Origin: Mesorhizobium helmanticense
GTDB lineage: Bacteria; Pseudomonadota; Alphaproteobacteria; Rhizobiales; Rhizobiaceae
DNA length: 64,000 nucleotides
Reading direction: 5' to 3'
Assembly: GCF_003034915.1 (NCBI RefSeq)
Contig: NZ_PZJX01000039.1
Coordinates: forward strand, 62,001 to 126,000
The notes below the pieces were generated by a model. It was not told the origin of the DNA. It was given only the letters and a program-made list of their open reading frames with translations, and did no database searches. Both the position numbers and the translations under genes were made by a program. This document shows positions 33,213 to 41,732 of this stretch, in pieces; within the stretch, counting starts at the first letter, position 1, and each line of letters opens with the position of its first letter.

Positions 33213-33679
33213 TTTTATATGGCCATGCACAAGTCGCACCAACCGCTTTCGCTTTCGCATCCGTCCCGGCTGTCCTCCTCCCCGGCCGGGACGAAGCCCG
33301 AGGCTGACGCCTCGGATCCGGCGCCGTCTCCCCCGGCGACCGGAACGGCCGGAGGCCTCGTGCCTCCGGCCACGCATTTCCGCGACGGGCGGGCCGGCTC
33401 GCCGATCCGCGATGCGGGAGGCAAATCGTGCATCCGCACCGAGGACGGCACCGTCCCTGGACCGGCGGACGGGCAGGGCGGTGTCCGGCGCCAGCCGCGA
33501 TGCGGCCGAGGCGAAGCTTGGCCGCATCGGCAGCCAGGCCAGCACGGCCCCGCCGGCCGAAGGCTGACCGCTTCCGGTCGGCGCCTCTGACGGCCTCTAG
33601 CCGGATCTGAATGACCAAACCTTTCGAGCGTCTCCCGGCTTGGCCGGAGGCTGTCCAACACGCTGCACGGATCAAGACA

Positions 33680-34483
33680 ATGGCCTCCTATACCGACACC
33701 GAACTGGAAGCGATCGCCGGCTGGCTGAAGGACGGGCTGTCGGCCTTGAAGATCTCCGACCGGCTGAGCGCCCTGCGCGGCAGCGCGGTTTCGCGCAATG
33801 CCGTCATCGGCATCGTCCATCGCGACGCCTCGCTAAGTGCCATCGGCTTTGCCAATCCCGGTGGCGGCAGGTCCGGCGGGCGGCCGAGAAAGAACGCGGC
33901 AAAGCCGGGCCAGTCGGCAAAGCAAGCCAGGTCCGGAGGGCAAGCGGAGCTGCCGGGGCAAGCAAAGCTGCCTGAACAGTGCGGGCTTACAGCGGTCAGG
34001 CCGTTGAAGCCGGCAAGCCACGTCAAGTCGGTTCGCTTGGCGCCGCCGGTTTGGTTGCCGCAGCGCTGCGGGCGGGACAACCCGGCGCAGAGGAGTGGCG
34101 CCGTCAAGCCGCCGACGCCGCGCCCCGCCGGGCCCCAGCCGCATGTCGCGGCCATGCGTTTCATCGATTGCCTGTTCAACCGCTGCCGCGCGCCGCTCGA
34201 CCTGACGCTGGAGGAAGACCCCGAAAACGACGCACCCGGCGCCCGGCCGGGAACCGAGATGCTGTGCTGCGGCCTGCGCACGCGGGCGCTGAAGAGCTAC
34301 TGCCCCCATCACGCCGCGCGTTTTCACGACCATCGCCGCACGCTGCTGGCGGACGCGGCATCGACACCCGCTGTGCAAGCTGATCGCCAGGCGCGCGGCT
34401 TTGCAGAACCTGGGTTCCTCGCCCCCGCTTTTGCGGGGGAGAGGTGGCTCGGCGAAGCCGAGACGGAGAGGGGGCCTTCGTGA
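33680..34483 (+). CDS. GcrA-like cell-cycle regulator family protein
   Basis: A 267-residue protein. The N-terminus (YTDTELEAIAGWLKDGLSAL and SRNAVIGIVHR) matches the GcrA DNA-binding domain, and a distant C-terminal part has the sigma-binding-domain-like pattern MRFIDCLFNRCRAPLDL and CGLRTRALKSYCPHHAARF. GcrA binds sigma70-RNA polymerase and activates methylated promoters in alphaproteobacteria; phage-borne homologues are common. The linker is Pro/Ala-rich. The last 25 residues are encoded by a palindromic repeat (34407-34483) and are probably not functional. ATG 33611 is an alternative start. Confidence 0.7.
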   Translation: MASYTDTELEAIAGWLKDGLSALKISDRLSALRGSAVSRNAVIGIVHRDASLSAIGFANPGGGRSGGRPRKNAAKPGQSAKQARSGGQAELPGQAKLPEQCGLTAVRPLKPASHVKSVRLAPPVWLPQRCGRDNPAQRSGAVKPPTPRPAGPQPHVAAMRFIDCLFNRCRAPLDLTLEEDPENDAPGARPGTEMLCCGLRTRALKSYCPHHAARFHDHRRTLLADAASTPAVQADRQARGFAEPGFLAPAFAGERWLGEAETERGPS

Positions 34484-34636
34484 AGCCAAAGCCGGATGAG
34501 GAACACCGCGCGAATTCACCGCTGTTGGCCGCCCTTTCAACAAATGGGACCGCCAGCCGCAGCGTGGCTCCCCTCTCCGTCTCGGCTTCGCCGAGCCACC
34601 TCTCCCCACTTCGTGGGGCGAGGAATCCAGATTCTG
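34407..34636. repeat. Long inverted-repeat intergenic element (RIME-like), copy 3
   Basis: GGTTCCTCGCCCCCGCTTTT and GGTGGCTCGGCGAAGCCGAG on the left are inverse to CTCGGCTTCGCCGAGCCACC and CCACTTCGTGGGGCGAGGAA on the right. The left arm overlaps the 3' end of the GcrA-like gene. Confidence 0.85.
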
Positions 34637-34667
34637 CAATCCAGCAAATCCAACGAGGACAAAATCC

Positions 34668-35273
34668 ATGAGCAAGAAGACCGCCCAGAAGGCCAAGGTC
34701 AAGCCGCCGAAGCTGCCCAGGGACGAGGCCGAACAGGTGCGCATCCGCAAGGAAGTCGGCCATGATTTTGCGCTGAAGGACGACAGGTTCGGCCGCAAGC
34801 GGCTGGCGGCGGGCACGGCCGAGGCGCGGCGCGTCTACGAGGTCTCCAACGACGGCTACACCTCGACCGGCGGCATCGTGCGGGTGCGCACTATCGACCC
34901 GCTCACCGGCATCACCTCGCTGACGCATCAGCAGCGCGAGGCGGGCCTGCGCTACCGCGAGGATTTCCGCATCTCGCAGCAGGATGGCGTCAAGGCGACG
35001 ACCTGGACCGAGCGTGTCGATGGCGGCCGCACCGGCGGCGGTGTCGCCGACCGCATCCTCTCAGCCGGCCGCGCCCACGCCAATGCCAGCAAGGCGCTGG
35101 TGCACTGGGAGGTGGCCGGCGTGGTGCAGAAAGTGTGCTGCATGGGTGAGTCGGTGAAAAGCGTGGCCGAGGAGACCGGTGAGGGCAGGGATGTGGTGAC
35201 GAAGCTGCTGAAGGTGGGGCTGGATTTGTTGGCGGTGCATTACGGGATGATGCTGGCGCGGAGGGTGGGGTAG
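34668..35273 (+). CDS. DUF6456-like protein
   Basis: A 201-residue basic protein. The C-terminal half (REAGLRYREDFRISQQDGVK, KALVHWEVAGVVQKVCCMGE, DVVTKLLKVGLDLLAVHYGM) fits DUF6456, a helical DNA-binding-like domain found beside GcrA-like and phage genes in rhizobia. The N-terminus is Lys-rich (MSKKTAQKAKVKPPKLPRDE). It follows the GcrA-like gene after a repeat and may belong to the same phage-derived module. The exact role is unknown. Confidence 0.62.
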   Translation: MSKKTAQKAKVKPPKLPRDEAEQVRIRKEVGHDFALKDDRFGRKRLAAGTAEARRVYEVSNDGYTSTGGIVRVRTIDPLTGITSLTHQQREAGLRYREDFRISQQDGVKATTWTERVDGGRTGGGVADRILSAGRAHANASKALVHWEVAGVVQKVCCMGESVKSVAEETGEGRDVVTKLLKVGLDLLAVHYGMMLARRVG

Positions 35274-35315
35274 GAAGGACGAACGGCGATCGTCCCCATT
35301 AACAGGCTCATCTAT

Positions 35316-35375
35316 TTTTTGTATCCACAATAATTGTTGACGTTTCTGAATTTTTGTGTACACAATAATTGTTGA
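35316..35375. promoter_or_regulatory. Twin operators upstream of brnT
   Basis: TTTTTGT-N3-CACAATAATTGTTGA occurs at 35316-35340 and again at 35351-35375, 35 bases apart. Its core ACAAT-A-ATTGT is a palindrome. Autoregulation by the BrnT/BrnA complex is known for this family, so these are the likely binding sites. Confidence 0.7.
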
Positions 35376-35386
35376 GGGGCTAGGGA

Positions 35387-35653
35387 ATGACGTTTGAATG
35401 GGACGGCGAAAAGGCTAGGGCGAACTGGGCCAAGCATGGCGTATCGTTCGACCTGGCCGAAAAATTCGAGTTTGCCACCGCGCTCGAATATGAAGATCGG
35501 GACGCCATCGGTGAAGTGCGCTTCGTCGCTGTCGGCCTAATCGGCGACCGGGTCTACACCATGGCTTATACTGAACGCGGCGAGGCCGTTCGTGTCATTT
35601 CGCTACGCTATGCAACCAGACAGGAGATCAGAAGATATGTCGAAAATCTCTGA
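35387..35653 (+). CDS. brnT: BrnT family toxin
   Basis: An 88-residue RelE-fold ribonuclease-like toxin: FEWDGEKARANWAKHGVSFD at the start and VRVISLRYATRQEIRRYVE at the end are the family hallmarks, with the catalytic Arg in the latter part. It would inhibit translation by RNA cleavage unless bound by BrnA, whose start codon overlaps the last codons of this gene. Confidence 0.9.
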   Translation: MTFEWDGEKARANWAKHGVSFDLAEKFEFATALEYEDRDAIGEVRFVAVGLIGDRVYTMAYTERGEAVRVISLRYATRQEIRRYVENL

Positions 35654-35921
35654 CAGGGCGGACGCCCGCCGCCGCGCCTTGGCGGCGCTGGAAGCGATCA
35701 CCGACGAGGAGGATGCGGCGATCGCTGCCGCCGCCAGAGCCGATCCCGACGCGCAGCCTTTGACTGATGCCTTGCCTAGGCGCGGTCGCCCGAAAAGCCC
35801 TCGACCGAAGCTGCATGTGCCGCTGCGTCTCGATGCCGATATTGTCGAGCGCTTCAAGGCTGCCGGGCCTGGTTGGCAGTCGCGCATGAATGAAGCGCTG
35901 CGCAAGGCCGCAGGGCTATAG
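35637..35921 (+). CDS. brnA: BrnA family antitoxin
   Basis: A 94-residue antitoxin. The C-terminus RPKLHVPLRLDADIVERFKA and GWQSRMNEALRKAAGL is the ribbon-helix-helix DNA-binding end of BrnA. ATG 35637 overlaps brnT by 17 bases; the longer frame to 35592 lies inside brnT. The N-terminal half is acidic/Ala-rich and binds BrnT. Confidence 0.88.
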   Translation: MSKISDRADARRRALAALEAITDEEDAAIAAAARADPDAQPLTDALPRRGRPKSPRPKLHVPLRLDADIVERFKAAGPGWQSRMNEALRKAAGL

Positions 35922-35996
35922 CCACTTCCTTGAAGGGCAGCTCCGCACTGGCTGGGGTCGGTAAGAGTAATATCGAATGGTGCACTACGCGCTACG

Positions 35997-36566
35997 TCAA
36001 TCCTTCGCCCGCTCCACATAAGCTCCATCCGCCGTCATCACCACAACCCGCGTGCCGGCTGAGATGTGCGGCGGCACCGCGGTGCGGACGCCGTTGGAGA
36101 GTAGCGCGGGCTTGTAGGACGAAGATGCCGTCTGGCCCTTGGTCACCGGCTCGGTCTCGACCACTTCGAAGGTGGCGCGCTGCGGCAGCACCAGCGAGAT
36201 GGCGATGCCATTGTGCTGCGAGACCTGCACGGCCATGCCTTCGGAGAGATAGGGCGCCATGTCGCCGACCACGCTTTCGGGCACCGCCACCTGGTCGTAG
36301 GTTTCCGGGTTCATGAAATGGAAGCCTTCGGCGTCGCTGTAAAGGAAGGTGTGCTCGCGCTCCTCGACATAGGCGCGCTCGACCTGTTCGGTGGTGCGGT
36401 AGCGCTCCGAAACCTTCACCCCGTCGGCGATGCGGCGCATGTCGAGCTGGGTCACCGGCGTGCCCTTGCCAGGGTGGATGTTTTCGGCAAAGAGGATCAC
36501 ATAAAGCTTGCCGTCCTTATCGACGACGTTGCCTTTGCGTAGGGAACTGGCGATGACCTTCACCAC
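35997..36566 (-). CDS. efp: Elongation factor P
   Basis: A 189-residue protein with the full EF-P architecture: KOW-like domain I with HPGKGTP, whose Lys34 is the lysylated residue, then two OB domains (TEQVERAYVEEREHTFLYSD, MNPETYDQVAVPESVVGD, GTRVVVMTADGAYVERAKD). EF-P relieves ribosome stalling at polyproline. The start is GTG 36566 with AGGA upstream; the open frame to 37223 is antisense to epmA. It is divergent from epmA, which modifies Lys34. Confidence 0.95.
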   Translation of the reverse strand: MVKVIASSLRKGNVVDKDGKLYVILFAENIHPGKGTPVTQLDMRRIADGVKVSERYRTTEQVERAYVEEREHTFLYSDAEGFHFMNPETYDQVAVPESVVGDMAPYLSEGMAVQVSQHNGIAISLVLPQRATFEVVETEPVTKGQTASSSYKPALLSNGVRTAVPPHISAGTRVVVMTADGAYVERAKD

Positions 36567-36698
36567 GATTTTCAATCCTGCACTGGTTGGTTGGCCTTGC
36601 CGGCCTGAAACGGTTGATCGGCGCAAATCGGCCGCGCGAGCCGTCGCCCTAGCGCATCTTGGCTTGAACCGCCAGCCTTCTGTGCAATTCCGGCTCGC

Positions 36699-37742
36699 AT
36701 GACCGGCGCTTCGCCCTGGTGGACGCCGCACGTTCATGCCGATCGGCGGCCGCGGCTGATCCTGCGCAACCTGATCACGGCTGCCATGCGCGACTGGTTT
36801 GCGCGGCGCGATTTCGTCGAGGTGGAGGCGGCGGCCCTGCAGGTCTCGCCCGGCAATGAGGCGCATCTGTCGGCCTTCGCCACCGAGGCGATCGGGCCGG
36901 ATGGCGCCCGCCAGCCGCTCTATCTCCACACCTCGCCGGAATTCGCCTGCAAGAAGCTGCTCGCAGCAGGCGAGAAGCGGCTGTTCAGCCTCGGCGCCGT
37001 CTATCGCAACCGCGAGCGCGGCCCCTTGCACCATCCGTCCTTCACCATGCTCGAATGGTACCGGGCCGATGAGACCTATGAGAGCCTGATGGCGGATTGC
37101 GCCGGGCTGGTCGCTCTTGCCGCGGAGCAGGCGGGCGCCAGGCGTTTTGCCTTTCGCGGCCGCGAGGCCGATCCGTTCGCCGAGCCGGAACGGTTGAGCG
37201 TCACCGAGGCCTTTTCGCGCCATGCCGGCATCGACCTGCTGGCGACGGTGGGGGCGGATGGCGGCACCGATCGCGAGGCTCTGCGTGCTGCGCTGGTCGA
37301 GGCGGGCTTGCGCACGGCGCCCGACGACAATTGGGCCGATCTGTTCAGCCGGGTGATGGTGGAGAAGATCGAGCCGATGCTGGGGCAGGGGCGGGCCACC
37401 ATCCTTTACGGCTACCCGATCTCCGAGGCAGCCCTTGCCCGGCCGAGCGCGGAGGATGCAAGGGTGGCCGAGCGCTTCGAGCTCTATTGCTGCGGCGTCG
37501 AGCTCGCCAACGCTTTCGGCGAACTGACCGACGCCGCCGAGCAGCGCCGGCGTTTCCAGATCGAGATGGACGAGAAGCAGCGCATCTATGGCGAGCGCTA
37601 TCCGATCGACGAGGATTTCCTCGCCGCCTTGGCCATCATGCCGCAGGCCAGCGGTTCGGCGCTCGGTTTCGACCGGCTGGTGATGCTGGCGACGGGGGCG
37701 GGCAAGGTGGAGGATGTGATGTGGACGCCGGTGGCGGAGTGA
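36699..37742 (+). CDS. epmA: EF-P lysine aminoacylase EpmA
   Basis: A 347-residue class II lysyl-tRNA-synthetase-like enzyme without anticodon domain. Motif 2 FSLGAVYRNRERGPLHHPSF and motif 3 GSALGFDRLVMLATG are clear, and LHTSPEFACKKLL with FTMLEWYRAD builds the lysine/ATP pocket. It attaches (R)-beta-lysine to EF-P Lys34. The epmB (lysine 2,3-aminomutase) gene that makes beta-lysine is not in this window; its usual neighbourhood here is taken by a DUF559 gene. Confidence 0.93.
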   Translation: MTGASPWWTPHVHADRRPRLILRNLITAAMRDWFARRDFVEVEAAALQVSPGNEAHLSAFATEAIGPDGARQPLYLHTSPEFACKKLLAAGEKRLFSLGAVYRNRERGPLHHPSFTMLEWYRADETYESLMADCAGLVALAAEQAGARRFAFRGREADPFAEPERLSVTEAFSRHAGIDLLATVGADGGTDREALRAALVEAGLRTAPDDNWADLFSRVMVEKIEPMLGQGRATILYGYPISEAALARPSAEDARVAERFELYCCGVELANAFGELTDAAEQRRRFQIEMDEKQRIYGERYPIDEDFLAALAIMPQASGSALGFDRLVMLATGAGKVEDVMWTPVAE

Positions 37743-37746
37743 AAAA

Positions 37747-38115
37747 TCAGCATCTGTCGGCGCCGGCCTCGATGATTATGTGCTGGCAGACATTGTCGAT
37801 GTCGCGCAGGACATCGTCGTTCCAGAAGCGCAGGATGGTCCAGCCGCTGCTTTTCAAATAAGCGCTCCGTTCGGCGTCGCGCTCAACTTGTTCGGCATAC
37901 GCGTGCTGGCTGCCATCAACCTCTACGATCAGGCGATGGGTCGGGCAGGCGAAGTCGACGATGTAGGGTCCTATTGGTACCTGTCGGCGGAAGCTCAATC
38001 CCATTAGCCGATGCGCGCGTAGCTCGTTCCACAGCTTCAACTCGGCGTCGGTCATCACGCGACGCATGGATTTTGCGTTCTTGCGCTGACGCCTCGGAAC
38101 GAGATCGTGACCCAT
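37747..38115 (-). CDS. DUF559 (Vsr-like endonuclease fold) protein
   Basis: A 122-residue protein. MTDAELKLWNELRAHRLMGL, FRRQVPIGPYIVDFACPTHR and LIVEVDGSQHAYAEQVERD display the PD-(D/E)XK-type core (D in VDFAC, E-V-D in IVEVDGSQH) of DUF559, related to very-short-patch repair nucleases. The function of this widespread family is not established. It ends four bases from the epmA stop (convergent). Confidence 0.83.
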   Translation of the reverse strand: MGHDLVPRRQRKNAKSMRRVMTDAELKLWNELRAHRLMGLSFRRQVPIGPYIVDFACPTHRLIVEVDGSQHAYAEQVERDAERSAYLKSSGWTILRFWNDDVLRDIDNVCQHIIIEAGADRC

Positions 38116-38159
38116 CAAACAGCCCCACGCTGGAGATTAGCGAAGATCGTGGTGACGGC

Positions 38160-38345
38160 CGATCTCCCCCCTTGCGGGGGAGATGCCTGGCAAGGCAGAG
38201 GGGGGTGCTGTCCCTCCAGCCTGTCAGTCAATCGCAGCCACGCCCTCAAACCGGTTTCCTTCCAGAAAGCTTGGAATCGAAAGTCGGCGATCCTTCCCAC
38301 CCCCCTCTGTCCTGCCGGACATCTCCCCCACAAGGGGGGAGATCG
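38160..38345. repeat. Long inverted-repeat intergenic element (RIME-like), copy 4
   Basis: CTCCCCCCTTGCGGGGGAGA and GGCAAGGCAGAGGGGGGTG on the left are mirrored by CACCCCCCTCTGTCCTGCC and TCTCCCCCACAAGGGGGGAG on the right. Confidence 0.83.
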
Positions 38346-38391
38346 GCTGTCATCAACGCCTTCGCCAGCTTTGCTGCGGTTTCCATCCCCA

Positions 38392-38994
38392 CTACCTTCC
38401 CATCAGCAGCCCGACGATCAGCCGCTGCATGTTGCCGCCTTGGCCGAATTCGACGCGGTCGAAGTCGCGGCTTGCCTGGCGCTGGGCCTGGGAGAGTTCG
38501 GAGAGCCGGCTGGTCAGCTCGGTCCTGATTTTCTTGCAGCCGGGGTCTGCGGCCACGGTCAGCCCGACGCTCACGGCCTCGATCTGGCGCACCATGTCGG
38601 CGATTGCGGCGCCATGCACCCTTTCGTGGGCTGCGATGCCGGCGGCGAAAACCTTCCAGCTCTTCTGGACCGCGGCCGACAGCGGCTTGGAGGGCTTCGG
38701 CAAGGTGTAGGTGATGATGAGCTTCGGCCGTGCCGAAGCCAGCACGCAGGCACCGCCGCGCGGCTGATAGTCCCTCACCCAGGTCAGCTTGAAATTGGTA
38801 TGCGCGATGACGCGGTGCTTGCTCTTGCCGATCGTGGGGCCGCGCTCACCGATCGAGGCATAGAGTTCCGGTCCGGTCTGCCCCGAGATGGCGTAGGTCT
38901 CGACCTTTTCGACCGGCTTCCATTGTGCCGTCTGCGCCTGGGCAACCGGCGGCGCCAGCAGACAGGCCACAAGCAGATATTTGAAAGGCTTCAT
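38392..38994 (-). CDS. DUF922 secreted Zn-peptidase-like protein
   Basis: A 200-residue protein with a signal peptide (LLVACLLAPPVAQAQ). The active-site-like AAHERVHGAAI contains HExxH, and the strands WVRDYQPRGGACVLASARPK and LIITYTLPKP match DUF922, a predicted zinc-dependent protease family of the periplasm. It is divergent from the small gene at 39315; the 320-base gap contains a CCGG-bounded hairpin at 39087-39132 but no gene. Confidence 0.8.
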   Translation of the reverse strand: MKPFKYLLVACLLAPPVAQAQTAQWKPVEKVETYAISGQTGPELYASIGERGPTIGKSKHRVIAHTNFKLTWVRDYQPRGGACVLASARPKLIITYTLPKPSKPLSAAVQKSWKVFAAGIAAHERVHGAAIADMVRQIEAVSVGLTVAADPGCKKIRTELTSRLSELSQAQRQASRDFDRVEFGQGGNMQRLIVGLLMGR

Positions 38995-39314
38995 GCGAAT
39001 TTCCAGGCCACAACGGGAAGCCGCCCGTAGCAGGGATCGTCAATTCGGTGAAGTGTGTGCCCGCAGATTTCGGTTTGCTGCCTGGTCCGGCACGGAAGAT
39101 GGCGGGCCTTCGCTCCGCCATTTTCCGTCCGGCAATTCGGCAAGCAGAGGTCAGTTCGCGCCGCCGAGCCTCTGGCCGATCCGCTCACGCCGCCCGGCAA
39201 TTTCGCTCCGCTTATTGCCAGCCGCGCCGTCAGGCCCAGATTCCATGTGTTGCCAGCTTGCAGGATGCCGGTTCCCGGCACTGTCCCGTGGAGGTGACCC
39301 ACATGGAGGTGAGC

Positions 39315-39533
39315 ATGACACGCGACGACATCATTTCGGTATTGGGGCCGGTCGACGAGGCCGTCATCGCCGACATCGTCTCGACCGGCGCGACGATCGA
39401 GGAACTGCGCGAGGCCTTTGCCTGGATCGGGGCCGACGAGGCGCTGGTGAACGAAGGCCGACAACTGCCCTCGGCAAGGGTGGCGGCGCTGATCGAGCTG
39501 CTCGAGACGCCGGACGACGAAGACCTGCCGTAG
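39315..39533 (+). CDS. Small hypothetical protein
   Basis: A 72-residue acidic protein (MTRDDIISVLGPVDEAVIAD, LRGAFAW-type helix, LIELLETPDDEDLP end). The start at 39315 follows GGAGGTGAG. It looks like a helical bundle without motif. It is convergent with the acyltransferase gene. Confidence 0.6.
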   Translation: MTRDDIISVLGPVDEAVIADIVSTGATIEELREAFAWIGADEALVNEGRQLPSARVAALIELLETPDDEDLP

Positions 39534-39563
39534 AAAGCCTGCCGCGGCGGCGGGGCGCCTGGG

Positions 39564-41531
39564 TCACTTCAGGGCCGCGGTCATCCCGGTTGAGAACAGC
39601 GCGCGCTCGAGAGGCCGTTCAAGCGTCTGCGCAAAGGGCGTCGCCAAATGGTGGCGGTCGCGATAGGCCAGCCTGCCGCCGATGAAGACATGGCAGGTCT
39701 GGGCGTCGCAGAACTGGTCGGTCATGTCGACATAGGTGGCGTTCGGTATCGAGCGCACGATGTCGCGCTCCACCGCGGCAGCGGCGTCGTTGGCGGCGTA
39801 GGCCCGCGTCTGGTCGCACAGCGACGGTGTCTGCCCTCGCCACAGCGCGCGCGCCACGCAGGTGTCGACCTGCTCGTCGTTGAAGGGCACGTCGCGGATG
39901 AAGGCGACCTTCAACCCGGCCCGGCTGAAAGCCTCGATCGTCGCGCGCAGGCCGGCGCGCCATTCCGCATCCTGGCTGTCGGATACTTTGGCGTCGGGCG
40001 ACATCTTGCGCGAGCTCGCCAGCGCAATCTCCGAAATCACCACCAGGCTCGGTCGTGCGGCGATGATCTCCTTGATCGACTGCGCGCGCCATAGGTCGCA
40101 CTCGGTGTAGTCGCGCTTCAGCTTGGTGACCCAGATCGTCAATTGAGAGGCCCGGCAGGAGGATTTGAGCCAGGTGAGGACCCGGTAGTCGTGCTTCTGC
40201 GCCGCCTCGATCAGCGGCGTCGACCAGTGGTCGGCATGCGAATCGCCGAACAGCGCGATCGAGCCTTCGGCGTTTTTGGCGCCGAACACGCAGTGTTTTG
40301 GCGTGACATCCTCGAAGTCGATAATGCAGCCTCCGGCACGCGCCGTGGAGGGCAGTGCGGCGCTTTCGGCGATGATGCGCTGTTCGGGGGCGATATCGTG
40401 CACGGCTAGGCGCGCGTTGGCGTAAGCGGCTGCGACGCCGGTGCCGGTCAGGAGGACGGCCGGCACCAGCGCCCGCGCCGCATTGGCCATCAGCCAGCCA
40501 TTGCGGCGGATCGGGTTCTCGATGAAATTATAGGTGAAGATCGACAGCACCAGCGTCAGCGCCAGGCAGCCGAGCCGATCGGCAAGCGACAGCTCCGGAA
40601 CCATCATCGCGGCATAGACGATGACCGGCCAGTGCCAGAGATAGAGCGAATAGGACAGCCTTCCCAGCCACTGCAGAGGCGGCAGCGACAGCACGGCGCT
40701 CGGCCCTTTTTGCATATTGCCGGAGCCGCTCAGCAGCAACAGCACGGCGCCGGCCACAGGCACCAGCGCCATCACGCCGGGGAAGGGGGCGTCCTCGCTG
40801 AAGGTCAGATAGGCGCCGGCGATCAGCGCCAGGCCAAGCCATCCGCTTGCCGCGCCAAGTTGCGGGCGCTGCCGCCAGAATCCTGCCGGCGCCATCGTCG
40901 CCAGGCCGCCGGCCGCGAATTCCCAGGCCCTGAGCGGCGAGAAATAGAAGGCCCAGGGCTGCGAGACCGTAGTCAGCCAGGCGCAGACGGCGAAAGACAC
41001 CGCGCCGGCGATGCCGATCACCATGATCGCCGCGCGCCTGCCAGGGCGCAGCCATGCGGCAAGCAGCAGCAGCGCTGGCCAGGCGAGATAGAACTGCTCC
41101 TCGACCGAGAGCGACCAGAAGTGGATGAAGGGGTTGTTCGCCGCATCCGGGGCGAAATAGTCGAACGACCAGCGAATCAGCCAGAAATTGATCGCATAGG
41201 CCGACGCGAACATAGCGCCTTTCGAATAGAGCGACTGTTCCTCCGGCGCCAGGATGAAATAGCCGGCGACGAGCGTGGCCAGGATGACGAACAGCGAGGC
41301 CGGCAGCAGGCGCCGGGCACGCCGGGCATAGAAGCGCCACAGGTCCAGCCTGCCGGTGTCGTCGATCTCCCGCAGCAACTGGCCGGTGATCAGATAGCCG
41401 GAGATGACGAAGAAGATGTCGACGCCGGTGAAGCCGCCCGGCAGCTCCGACAGACCGAAATGGAACGCGACGACGCCCGATACCGCGAGCGCCCGCAGCC
41501 CTTCGATATCAGGCCGGAACGATGCTGACAC
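39564..41531 (-). CDS. OafA/YrhL-type acyltransferase with C-terminal SGNH domain
   Basis: A 655-residue protein. The N-terminal acyltransferase-3 domain has about ten membrane helices and motifs FRPDIEGLRALAVSGVVAFH (active-site His), GGFTGVDIFFVISGYLITG and RRARRLLPASL. The C-terminal periplasmic part is an SGNH hydrolase-like domain with ALFGDSHADHW (catalytic Ser) and DRHHLATPFA (Asp/His). Such proteins O-acetylate surface polysaccharides such as LPS O-antigen or exopolysaccharide. GTG 41531 follows a G-rich ribosome site; GTG 41564 is possible. No polysaccharide genes are adjacent. Confidence 0.92.
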   Translation of the reverse strand: MSASFRPDIEGLRALAVSGVVAFHFGLSELPGGFTGVDIFFVISGYLITGQLLREIDDTGRLDLWRFYARRARRLLPASLFVILATLVAGYFILAPEEQSLYSKGAMFASAYAINFWLIRWSFDYFAPDAANNPFIHFWSLSVEEQFYLAWPALLLLAAWLRPGRRAAIMVIGIAGAVSFAVCAWLTTVSQPWAFYFSPLRAWEFAAGGLATMAPAGFWRQRPQLGAASGWLGLALIAGAYLTFSEDAPFPGVMALVPVAGAVLLLLSGSGNMQKGPSAVLSLPPLQWLGRLSYSLYLWHWPVIVYAAMMVPELSLADRLGCLALTLVLSIFTYNFIENPIRRNGWLMANAARALVPAVLLTGTGVAAAYANARLAVHDIAPEQRIIAESAALPSTARAGGCIIDFEDVTPKHCVFGAKNAEGSIALFGDSHADHWSTPLIEAAQKHDYRVLTWLKSSCRASQLTIWVTKLKRDYTECDLWRAQSIKEIIAARPSLVVISEIALASSRKMSPDAKVSDSQDAEWRAGLRATIEAFSRAGLKVAFIRDVPFNDEQVDTCVARALWRGQTPSLCDQTRAYAANDAAAAVERDIVRSIPNATYVDMTDQFCDAQTCHVFIGGRLAYRDRHHLATPFAQTLERPLERALFSTGMTAALK

Positions 41532-41732
41532 GACGAACCCCCGTGTTGGTCGTTGACAGCCCACCCGTTGCAGAACCTCGACTCTATGTGTCGATACCGC
41601 AATGCAACAAATCTAACGCAGTGCAACATAAAGGGAAGTTCGGGCAGCGCCGGCCGACGCAACCTGCATATCTGTCCGGCCTCTTAGAGGAGCCAGTCGC
41701 TCGCGCGCCGGGCTCCTCCTTGGCCCGCACCA

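Noticed and set aside
33225..33590. Open frame right after the repressor operator
   Set aside because: Pro/Arg/Gly-rich, includes a hairpin repeat, weak ribosome site; other frames of the same stretch are equally open.
33143..33679. Additional phage genes between repressor and GcrA-like gene
   Set aside because: No cro-like HTH or phage structural motif in any frame.
36567..37223. N-terminal extension of EF-P
   Set aside because: Antisense to epmA; EF-P has a fixed 189-residue length starting at GTG 36566.
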